From the NCBI GenBank assembly GCA_002753515.1, contig PEAK01000016.1, positions 1 through 64,000 of the forward strand: a DNA stretch of 64,000 nucleotides, in the 5' to 3' direction. Under the pieces are notes generated by a model. That model was not told the origin of the DNA, did no database searches, and worked only from the letters and a program-made list of their open reading frames with translations. Below are positions 53,344 to 61,165 of this stretch, one piece after another. Source of the stretch: Magnetococcales bacterium. GTDB lineage: Bacteria > Pseudomonadota > Magnetococcia > Magnetococcales > UBA8363. Position 1 is the stretch's first letter. Each line of letters opens with the position of its first letter. The position numbers were made by a program, and so were the translations under genes.

Positions 53344-55491
53344 TCAGCCGTTTGGACACTCCCCGTTTAAACGTTCGCTTTCCGCCATGACCACCACCAT
53401 CACGGCTTTGAGATATTCGCTTTCCAGAGTGACAAAGCGTTCCCGAACCAATTCTTGAGCTCGCAGATCACGGGTGGCGATCACCATTTTAAAAGATTCA
53501 TTACGCAGCAGATCGGCTCCCAACTGGTGAGACGACACCTTCAACTCGTCAGCCAGTGACGCCACGCCGGTGAAATCTTCCACGGCGATGGCCGCAACCA
53601 GTCGGGTCATGATTCGCGACCAGTCGACGAATACCGTCTCCAGGGCGGCACTGTATTGGTTCGTGCCCACCTTGGGCAACTGGATGATTTTGGCGTCACT
53701 GTTTTTTTTGCGAGCGCCCCTTTTTTGTACCAACTGTTTGTTAAACCTCTGAATTACTGACAACAAATCACGTGGACGGAACGGTTTGGGCAGGAATCCG
53801 TCCATTCCTGCTTCCAGACATTTTTCCCGATCCCCCTGAAAGATATGACCGGTATTGCCAATAATGATGACCTGAGGTCCGGTTCCTGGCTGATTGATCG
53901 GTTTATTACGGATGGTCCTCGTCAAGGAGAACCCATCCATTCCTGGCAATAGAATGTCCAAAAAGACCAGATCAAACACCTCCCGATTGAGTAATTCCAA
54001 GGCTTCTGGACCATCTTTGGCAAGTTTCCAGACATGCCCGGCACGTTCCAGCACATCGGTGACCACCTGTTGATTGCTCGGTTCATCCTCGACAACGAGT
54101 ATGTGAAATACATTGCTCCGCGTCTTGTCTCTGCTGGAATGTTCTTTAAGCAGGCCGGGGATGATCAGGCCCACTTCCGGGATCGATTGCACAGCCGCCA
54201 GGATTCGTTCGGGATGCGCCGGCTTGACCAGGATACTGCCCACATGGGGTCCGCGATCCAGGTGCGGATCATCCTTGCGACGATGAGCTGGCAACATGGC
54301 AATGGTTTTTTTGCACAAATCCTCTCTTTGGGCCAACTGTTGGCTCAGGTCACTGCCATCGGCTCCATTCCACAGTTTGTGTCCGATGAGAAAGACGTCA
54401 AACGGCATGCCCAACGATTCCGGTCCATCTCCGGTGGCCACCATCCGTTGCCAGACTGCCGAACCGCTTTCCTCGATGGTTACCTTGGCACCCATCCCTT
54501 GCAACAGGTTTCCCACCAGATGCACATGGGTTGGTGAAACATCTCCCAACACCACCCGCAACCCTTGTAATGGTTGCCTGATGATCCCCTGGGACGGGTA
54601 CGTTACCGTTTCGCAGGTCAGTGTGAAATAAAAACGACTTCCTTCCCCTTCCTGACTGCTGACCTCCAACCGGCCTCCCATCATGTCTACCAATTGTTGT
54701 GAAATCGTCAAACCCAATCCGGTACCGCCATAATGTCGTGTCGTGGATCCATCCGCCTGGGTAAAGCTTTCAAAAATTTTTTCCAGCTTGTCTTTGGCGA
54801 TGCCAATACCCGTATCCTGGACCGCAAAAGTGATGTTGGCATGTTGCTCATCGGCGGCAGGGGTTGCACTGACCTGGACGATAATCTCCCCTTTCTGGGT
54901 GAATTTAATGGCATTATTGACCAGATTGATCAAAATCTGCCGTAAGCGAAAGGGATCGCCCCGCACCATATCCGGAATTCCGGGGGCCAAATCGAGATAG
55001 ATTTCCAGTTCTTTACGGTGGGCATTGACCGCCACGGTATCACAGGCACTGGTGACCGGGTCCAGCAATGGAAATACAATCGTTTCAAGTTCCATCCGCC
55101 CGGCCTCAATTTTGGAAAAGTCCAAAATGCTGTTCAAAAGGGCCAACAAGGCTTCCGCCGAACTTAAAACGATCTCCAAATATTTTTTTTGTTCCCGTTC
55201 CAGGGGCATGTCCAAAACCAGATCGGTCATGCCGATGACGGCATTCAAGGGTGTTCGGATTTCATGGCTCATGTTGGCCAGGAATTCGCTTTTGGCTTTG
55301 CTCGCCGATTCCGCCAATTTTTTTGCGGCCTCCAACTCCCGGGTTCGCAGCCGCACCTCGCGGCGCAACCACAGGATGCCACCCAGGAAAACCACACTGA
55401 CCACGACGGCCAGCAGCATGGCCCCGTAAACCCAGGATGAGAACCATTCCGAGGGATCGGGTCCGGATATCGCCAGCGCAACGTGTTGCAT
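53344..55491 (-). CDS. Membrane hybrid histidine kinase with degenerate second receiver and HPt-like tail
   Basis: 715 residues. One transmembrane helix (VYGAMLLAVVVSVVFLGGILW) near the start, then HisKA ([19 protein letters not shown]), HATPase ([40 protein letters not shown]), a receiver-like domain without the phospho-Asp (GLRVVLGDVSPTHVHLV), and a true receiver (ILVVEDEPSNQQVVTDVL, FLDILLPGMDG). The tail has ADELKVSSHQLGADLLRN, resembling an HPt whose phospho-His is an Asp. No periplasmic sensor domain precedes the helix, because an in-frame stop lies 15 bases upstream of the ATG, so the N-terminus may be truncated. Confidence 0.88.
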   Translation of the reverse strand: MQHVALAISGPDPSEWFSSWVYGAMLLAVVVSVVFLGGILWLRREVRLRTRELEAAKKLAESASKAKSEFLANMSHEIRTPLNAVIGMTDLVLDMPLEREQKKYLEIVLSSAEALLALLNSILDFSKIEAGRMELETIVFPLLDPVTSACDTVAVNAHRKELEIYLDLAPGIPDMVRGDPFRLRQILINLVNNAIKFTQKGEIIVQVSATPAADEQHANITFAVQDTGIGIAKDKLEKIFESFTQADGSTTRHYGGTGLGLTISQQLVDMMGGRLEVSSQEGEGSRFYFTLTCETVTYPSQGIIRQPLQGLRVVLGDVSPTHVHLVGNLLQGMGAKVTIEESGSAVWQRMVATGDGPESLGMPFDVFLIGHKLWNGADGSDLSQQLAQREDLCKKTIAMLPAHRRKDDPHLDRGPHVGSILVKPAHPERILAAVQSIPEVGLIIPGLLKEHSSRDKTRSNVFHILVVEDEPSNQQVVTDVLERAGHVWKLAKDGPEALELLNREVFDLVFLDILLPGMDGFSLTRTIRNKPINQPGTGPQVIIIGNTGHIFQGDREKCLEAGMDGFLPKPFRPRDLLSVIQRFNKQLVQKRGARKKNSDAKIIQLPKVGTNQYSAALETVFVDWSRIMTRLVAAIAVEDFTGVASLADELKVSSHQLGADLLRNESFKMVIATRDLRAQELVRERFVTLESEYLKAVMVVVMAESERLNGECPNG

Positions 55492-55607
55492 CAGATCACA
55501 TTTTCAATAAATATAAGATTGGGAAAAGGCAGTAATAAATGTTTGTTTACTGTAAATTGACCCTCCATCGTACCTGCTTCGGTGAGGGAGGTGAATCTTG
55601 AATCCAA

Positions 55608-56198
55608 TCAGGGGATGGACAGGGCCTGTATCAAAAGGGATGTCACATGGTTAATAACGGTCGCATGCTCATCGTGGCTGGGTTTGAAATCAGGCAAAAA
55701 TTTGCGCAATGGAGCCGTTTCAAAATGGTACATGACCAATCCAGCCATGGAAATAAACAACATCAGGGGATCATGCTGGGGCGACAAAGAGTGAATGAAT
55801 TCCTCGACCTCTTCGTATACCGGGAAAAACACATGTCGGACCAACAATTTCAATCGCGTCTCATCCCCATCCGTCATCTCCCTTTGCAGCAAGGCGCGCA
55901 AAATCACATCACTGCCAAAGGTTTCCACCCAAAATTCAATAAAAGCGGCCAAGCGTTGTCGTGGTGTTTCGGCACTGGCCAGCATGGCGGCCAAACCAGC
56001 GACCTGGGCATCGAAGGCGTATTCCAACGCCTTGAAATACAAGGCCTCCTTGTTGGGAAAGTGGTTATAAAGCGCCGCTGCTGTAATGCCAACCGTATTG
56101 GCAATATCCCGCATGGCGACCCCTTTGTAACCAAAAGCGGCAAATAAAGGCAGAGATGCCTCCAGTATTTTAATATAGGTTTTACTCTGTTTAGGCAT
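55608..56198 (-). CDS. TetR-family transcriptional regulator
   Basis: 196 residues. The N-terminal HTH is KGVAMRDIANTVGITAAALYNHFPNKEALYFKALEYAF, typical of TetR. The C-terminal domain is helical and ligand-specific; the family member's ligand cannot be deduced. No obvious target operon (efflux or catabolic) is adjacent; the receiver gene upstream and the kinase downstream are on the same strand. Confidence 0.9.
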   Translation of the reverse strand: MPKQSKTYIKILEASLPLFAAFGYKGVAMRDIANTVGITAAALYNHFPNKEALYFKALEYAFDAQVAGLAAMLASAETPRQRLAAFIEFWVETFGSDVILRALLQREMTDGDETRLKLLVRHVFFPVYEEVEEFIHSLSPQHDPLMLFISMAGLVMYHFETAPLRKFLPDFKPSHDEHATVINHVTSLLIQALSIP

Positions 56199-56253
56199 AA
56201 TGGGACCGAGACCCTGTTTTTATTTTAATGCGGTTGATCCGAAGTCATTCCTC

Positions 56254-56652
56254 TCACTCGATCAGGCCATATTTTTTAATCTTTTCCAATAGAATTCTTT
56301 TGGTAATCGGTTTGGTTAGATAGGCATTGCACCCCCCACCTTCAAAGGAGGATACAACGGTCTGCATGGAGTTGAGTGCTGTCACCATGATGACGACACT
56401 TTGATCATTGGGGGCAATTTTTTTCTCTTTTTCGATGTCACGCATTTTGGCCAGTGCTGCCTGACCGTCGATATCGGGCATCATGATGTCCAGACACACC
56501 AGTTGAAACGGTTTCCCCATGTCGTATCCCTCTTTGAACAATTCCACCGCATGGTTACTGGTTTCAGCCAGGACGCATTCGCCGTAAGGAGCCAGAATTC
56601 CTTCAAGCAAACGTCGGCTGGAAAGATCATCGTCTGCAATCAGTGTTCGCAT
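56254..56652 (-). CDS. Stand-alone response regulator receiver
   Basis: 132 residues from the ATG at 56652, preceded by AAGAGG. TLIADDDLSSRRLLEGIL and LVCLDIMMPDIDGQAAL carry the acidic pocket and phospho-Asp, VMVTALNSM the Thr, and NAYLTKPITKRIL the Lys. The four-base-spaced downstream TetR gene is likely not functionally linked. Receivers of this form often act with hybrid kinases such as the one at 53344. Confidence 0.9.
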   Translation of the reverse strand: MRTLIADDDLSSRRLLEGILAPYGECVLAETSNHAVELFKEGYDMGKPFQLVCLDIMMPDIDGQAALAKMRDIEKEKKIAPNDQSVVIMVTALNSMQTVVSSFEGGGCNAYLTKPITKRILLEKIKKYGLIE

Positions 56653-56894
56653 GGTAGAGCCTCTTGGACAACCGGTTTTTATTGAAATCATTGTACAACA
56701 CAAATTGTCAGCCTTGATTTGGCTTTATCATACTGCGCCTACGCATTCTTTTCCCAGTATAGCTGGTTGGGTCTGTTCTTTCAAACAACTATTTTTAAAC
56801 GTGTAATTTTTAACTTTCTCTTCCCCTGCCGTCGGGATAAAATGGCACAGTGCTGTCACCATTGGCATAACAGTCATCTTGTTCTGGCAAATAA

Positions 56895-57716
56895 ATGTGT
56901 AGTGTGATTCTTCATTTTGATCCTCGCCACAAATGGCCCATCCGTATGGCGGCCAACCGGGATGAAATGATGGATCGCCCCTGGTTGCCACCCGGCTACC
57001 ACTGGCCTGCTTGGCACCATATTCTGGCTGGCAAGGATATCAAAGGGGGTGGCAGTTGGATGGGAATGAATCATGCGGGTGTGGTGGCGGTGATCCTCAA
57101 CCGTTTCGGTACCCTGGGCAGTAAACCGGGGAAGTCGAGCCGGGGAGGGTTGATCCTGTCGGCACTCCAGCATGATAACGCAGCACAGGCCGTCAGTCGG
57201 GTTGACGTGAGCCTGCGCAACGCCCGTTTTCGTCCCTGCAACCTGATTGTTGCCGATGCTACATCCGCTTACGTCATTTCCTTGCGCGCCCGAGCAGGCG
57301 ATGAAGATGCCACATCGATCAGTATCGACCCCATCCCCCCCGGCGTGCATATGCTGACCAGTCGCGATTTGGACGACACAACCGACCCCAGGGTTAAAAA
57401 CTATCTTTCCCGGTTCCAGGCGTGTCCCGCCCCCGACCCGGAAGCGGATTGGTCGAGTTGGAGCAGGTTCATGGCCGATACCACACCCTATCCCGGAGCG
57501 GGACCCGAGAGCGCCCTGTGTTTTGAATTGGCCAATCGTTTTGCGACTGTCTCCAGTTCGTTGCTCGCCATACCGGGGCACAAAACGCCAGGATGCACCC
57601 CAGTTTGGCTTTTTGCCTCGGGAAAGCCAGGGGTGGCTCCTTATCGACCGGTTAGAGTGTCACCTTCAATGAGTTTGCCTGGTGACTATCCCGAACATCG
57701 CTGCCAACCAATTTAA
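56895..57716 (+). CDS. NRDE/TANGO2-family protein
   Basis: 273 residues beginning MCSVILHFDPRHKWPIRMAANRDEMMDRP, with the family NRDE motif near residue 22 and GGSWMGMNHAGVVAVILNR following. The conserved N-terminal Cys2 is the predicted nucleophile of the Ntn-hydrolase-like fold. Human TANGO2 deficiency affects heme and lipid metabolism, but the bacterial biochemical role is unclear. It precedes a cupin by 13 bases on the same strand. Confidence 0.88.
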   Translation: MCSVILHFDPRHKWPIRMAANRDEMMDRPWLPPGYHWPAWHHILAGKDIKGGGSWMGMNHAGVVAVILNRFGTLGSKPGKSSRGGLILSALQHDNAAQAVSRVDVSLRNARFRPCNLIVADATSAYVISLRARAGDEDATSISIDPIPPGVHMLTSRDLDDTTDPRVKNYLSRFQACPAPDPEADWSSWSRFMADTTPYPGAGPESALCFELANRFATVSSSLLAIPGHKTPGCTPVWLFASGKPGVAPYRPVRVSPSMSLPGDYPEHRCQPI

Positions 57717-57729
57717 AGAGAGACCAACC

Positions 57730-58005
57730 ATGGTGGAAATTAAAAGACAAAAGCAAATTATGGATGGTGAACTCCAGGAAATGGCTGTCGGACAATGGCC
57801 CATTTGGACCAAGGAGGTCTCGACTTTTCCCTGGAGTTACGATGAAAAAGAGACCTGCTATATTTTGGAAGGCGAGGTCACGGTTATCCCGGAAGGGGGA
57901 CAACCGGTTCATTTTGGCAAGGGCGACCTAGTGACGTTCCCGGCTGGCCTCTCCTGTACCTGGGAAATCAAAAAACCGGTGCGCAAACATTACCGATTTG
58001 GTTGA
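57730..58005 (+). CDS. Small cupin-domain protein
   Basis: 91 residues from the ATG at 57730; the longer track start overlaps the upstream gene. One beta barrel is visible (ETCYILEGEVTVIPEGG and FGKGDLVTFPAGLSCTWEI), matching the DUF861-type cupin pattern, a family that includes ureidoglycolate-related enzymes. Metal ligands are incomplete (the usual second His is absent), so a binding rather than catalytic role is possible. Distance to the TANGO2-like gene indicates co-transcription. Confidence 0.8.
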   Translation: MVEIKRQKQIMDGELQEMAVGQWPIWTKEVSTFPWSYDEKETCYILEGEVTVIPEGGQPVHFGKGDLVTFPAGLSCTWEIKKPVRKHYRFG

Positions 58006-58127
58006 CTCATTCGGAGCCACAAGCCAACAGCTTTCCTTAAAATAAGTATCCTTGTCGAAGGGGCTCACTAAGTCTACGATGATCTGTTCATTGCCCAATA
58101 TCATCATTACAACAGATGGAAGACGAT

Positions 58128-60983
58128 ATGAGCCTTACAGATTTTCATAGCAAGTATTTCGCCCATGAACTGACCAAACGTTCGGCATCCGATAGCGTGG
58201 AGCGTCTTGCCGTAGCTGTTGCTGGCGCTCAGGTTGATCTGAATCCCCATCAGGTCGATGCGGCGCTGTTCGCTTTCAAATCCCCATTTTCCAAAGGTGC
58301 GTTGTTAGCAGACGAGGTCGGGCTTGGCAAAACCATCGAGGCGGGCTTGGTTTTGTCCCAGTATTGGGCGGAACGCAAACGTCGAATCCTTGTCATTACC
58401 CCTTCCAACCTGCGTAAACAATGGTTGCAGGAACTGTCCGAAAAATTTTTTCTGCCATGCATTATCTGCGAGTCTAAAAATTATAACGCACTTGTAAAAA
58501 ATAATATTGTTAGACCGATGGAACAAGATAACGTTGTTATTATTTGTTCCTATCATTTTGCAAAGAACAAGGCTGATGATGTCCGGGATATTCCCTGGGA
58601 TTTGGTCGTGATTGATGAAGCCCATAGATTGCGAAACGTCTACAAACCCGCCAACGTCATTGCGAACACCATCAAGAATGCGTTGGCGAATCGTCCCAAA
58701 CTCCTGTTGACGGCAACGCCATTACAAAATTCGCTATTGGAACTGTTTGGCTTGACCTGTTTTATCGATGAGCAGGTGTTTGGAGACCTGAAGAGTTTTC
58801 GAGATCAGTTTGCCAATCTGAACGACGAGCAATCGTTTCGTCGTCTGAAAGAAAGGATCCGACCGATTTGCCATCGTACATTGCGTCGGCAGGTGACCGC
58901 CTACGTCCGCTTTACCAATCGCCTGCCCATCCTTGAAGAATTCACCCCAGAGGACGATGAAGATCGGTTGTACGACTTGGTTTCCGATTATTTGCAAAGG
59001 GAAAATCTTCAGGCACTGCCGACCGGTCAGCGTTCCCTGTTGACTCTCATCCTGCGCAAATTGCTGGCCTCCTCGACATTTGCCATTGCTGGTGCCCTGA
59101 ACACCATGGCCAAACGGTTACGGGCGAAGCTTGATCACACCGAACCAGATACCCCATTGGATGCTGAATTGGGGGGTGATTACGAAGCCTATTCCGATAG
59201 TGTGGAGGAGTGGGGGGACGGGGAGAATGATGAAGCGCTGACCCGGGGCGAGCGGGCTGCCATAGAGTCTGAAATCAAGGAATTGGAGCATTTCGCCCAA
59301 CTGGCGTCTTCCATTGTGACCAATGGTAAGGGGACAGCCCTCCTGAAAGTATTGGATATCGCGTTTCAAAAGGCGCGCACACTTGGTGCCGCTGAAAAGG
59401 CCATCATCTTCACCGAATCACGGCGTACCCAGAACTACCTCGTCAAGATCCTTGCGGCCAGTTCCCATAAGGATGGCATTGTTCTGTTCAATGGCAGCAA
59501 TGACGACAATCGGTCCAAGGCCATCTACGCGCAATGGGTTACGCAACATAAGGGCTCTACGAGGCTAACCGGATCCCCAACGGCTGACATGCGCTCCGCT
59601 CTGGTGGATTATTTCCGCAATCAGGGACGTATCATGATTGCTACCGAAGCGGGTGCGGAAGGGGTCAATCTGCAATTTTGCTCTTTGATCATCAACTACG
59701 ACCTGCCCTGGAACCCGCAGCGCATTGAGCAACGTATTGGCCGGTGTCACCGCTATGGCCAACAGCATGATGTGGTGGTGGTCAATTTTTTGAATAGGAA
59801 AAATGAGGCGGACAAGCGCGTCTATCAACTTTTGGAGCAGAAATTCAAGTTGTTTGAGGGGGTATTCGGGGCCAGTGATGAAATTTTGGGGGCTATCGAG
59901 TCTGGAGTCGATTTTGAAAAGCGTATTGCCAATATTTATCAGCAATGTCGCCAGCCGGAAGCGATTCGGGAGGCATTTGACCAGTTGCAACGGGAACTTG
60001 ACCAGCAAATTCATGATGAAATGTCCCTCACTTATCAAAAGTTGTTGGAAAATTTTGATGACGAAGTTCGGGAAAAGCTTCGTGTAAGCGATGAGCGTTC
60101 TAAAGAGTGTCTGGACCAGTTTGATCAATGGCTTATGCAACTGACCCGGCATGAACTGGGAATACATGCCAATTTTCAATCACACGCGACATTTCAACTG
60201 CTCACAAATCCTTTTCCAGATGAAATACCTCTTGGGATGTACGAACTCCCAAGAGTCAAGGGAGGTGCCTTGCTTTACAGATTGGAGCATCCATTGGCAA
60301 TGCAGGTACTCGCCCAGGCGCAAAAAAGAGTTCTTCCTCCATTAGAGGTCATTTTTGATTATTCCAGTTATGAAGGTAAAGTCAGCACCTTGGAAGCAAG
60401 GTTGGGTGTTTCTGGTTGGTTGATGTTGTCGCAAGTGACTGTATCGTCTTTGAATCAAATCGAGGATCGCTTGATATTTGCCACGGTAACCGATGAGGGG
60501 GACCGATTGGATGATGATTTTTCACGACGTTTATTCAATCTCCCCGGCAAGGTGGGTCACCCTGACCAACCTAATGGAAATATTGAACAATCTCTCTTGG
60601 AGTTGACTGATCGTCAATTGAAGGCGATTCAACAGGACATTGAAGTAAGAAATGCCGATTTTTTCGAGGAAGAGGCGGTTAAGCTGGATCGTTGGGCCGA
60701 TGACCTGAAAGAGGGGTTGGAACAGGACATCAAAGAGTTGGATCGGCAAATCAAAGGGGCACGCCGTGCCGCTACCGCCGCAACCAGCTTGGAGGAAAAA
60801 TTATTGGGACAAAAGGAGGTCAAATCTCTTGAGGCAATGAGAAAGCAAAAACGTCAATCCTTGTTCGCGACCCAAGACGCGGTGGATGCGCGTCGTGAGC
60901 AACTCATCGAAGATATCCAAAGCCGGTTGCAGCAAGATTGTAAGCTTGAAACCATCTTCATCATGAAATGGAGCGTTCAATGA
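58128..60983 (+). CDS. SNF2-family helicase-like ATPase (defence operon gene 1)
   Basis: 951 residues from the ATG at 58128 (GGAAG upstream; 58116 is the alternative). RecA-1 has Walker A LLADEVGLGKTIEAGL near 59-75, DEAH box VVIDEAHRLRN near 160-170 and motif III LLLTATPLQNS near 192-202. RecA-2 has AIIFTESRRTQNYL, AGAEGVNLQFCSLIINYDLPW and motif VI RIEQRIGRCHRYGQQ near 534. The last 100 residues are a charged coiled coil (EGLEQDIKELDRQIKGARR). No nuclease or methylase domain is visible. SNF2 proteins move on DNA duplexes. The stop overlaps the next start (ATGA), so the three genes form an operon. Confidence 0.92.
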   Translation: MSLTDFHSKYFAHELTKRSASDSVERLAVAVAGAQVDLNPHQVDAALFAFKSPFSKGALLADEVGLGKTIEAGLVLSQYWAERKRRILVITPSNLRKQWLQELSEKFFLPCIICESKNYNALVKNNIVRPMEQDNVVIICSYHFAKNKADDVRDIPWDLVVIDEAHRLRNVYKPANVIANTIKNALANRPKLLLTATPLQNSLLELFGLTCFIDEQVFGDLKSFRDQFANLNDEQSFRRLKERIRPICHRTLRRQVTAYVRFTNRLPILEEFTPEDDEDRLYDLVSDYLQRENLQALPTGQRSLLTLILRKLLASSTFAIAGALNTMAKRLRAKLDHTEPDTPLDAELGGDYEAYSDSVEEWGDGENDEALTRGERAAIESEIKELEHFAQLASSIVTNGKGTALLKVLDIAFQKARTLGAAEKAIIFTESRRTQNYLVKILAASSHKDGIVLFNGSNDDNRSKAIYAQWVTQHKGSTRLTGSPTADMRSALVDYFRNQGRIMIATEAGAEGVNLQFCSLIINYDLPWNPQRIEQRIGRCHRYGQQHDVVVVNFLNRKNEADKRVYQLLEQKFKLFEGVFGASDEILGAIESGVDFEKRIANIYQQCRQPEAIREAFDQLQRELDQQIHDEMSLTYQKLLENFDDEVREKLRVSDERSKECLDQFDQWLMQLTRHELGIHANFQSHATFQLLTNPFPDEIPLGMYELPRVKGGALLYRLEHPLAMQVLAQAQKRVLPPLEVIFDYSSYEGKVSTLEARLGVSGWLMLSQVTVSSLNQIEDRLIFATVTDEGDRLDDDFSRRLFNLPGKVGHPDQPNGNIEQSLLELTDRQLKAIQQDIEVRNADFFEEEAVKLDRWADDLKEGLEQDIKELDRQIKGARRAATAATSLEEKLLGQKEVKSLEAMRKQKRQSLFATQDAVDARREQLIEDIQSRLQQDCKLETIFIMKWSVQ

Positions 60984-61165
60984 GTAATCATGAGATACCC
61001 GCATTTCGCTTGGCGTCGATTATCGTTGATCGTTTGATCCAAGAGGGACTCTTACGCCCAGACCGGCGTGATCTCCTCATTGAAAAAATATCTATGGGAA
61101 GAATGAAGGAAAATGATTGGAATCTTGAAATTGATCTGGCCGTTGCGAAGGAGAGCTCATTGTGA
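60980..61165 (+). CDS. Small linker protein of the SNF2-ATPase operon
   Basis: 61 residues from an ATG whose ATGA overlaps the helicase stop (an ATG at 60968 would add four residues). The sequence is helical and amphipathic (FRLASIIVDRLIQEGLLRPDRRDLLIEKISMGRMKE) with no recognised family. In position and size it recalls the small 'middle component' of ABC three-component defence systems, but I cannot show homology. It could bridge the helicase and the ATPase. Confidence 0.75.
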   Translation: MSNHEIPAFRLASIIVDRLIQEGLLRPDRRDLLIEKISMGRMKENDWNLEIDLAVAKESSL

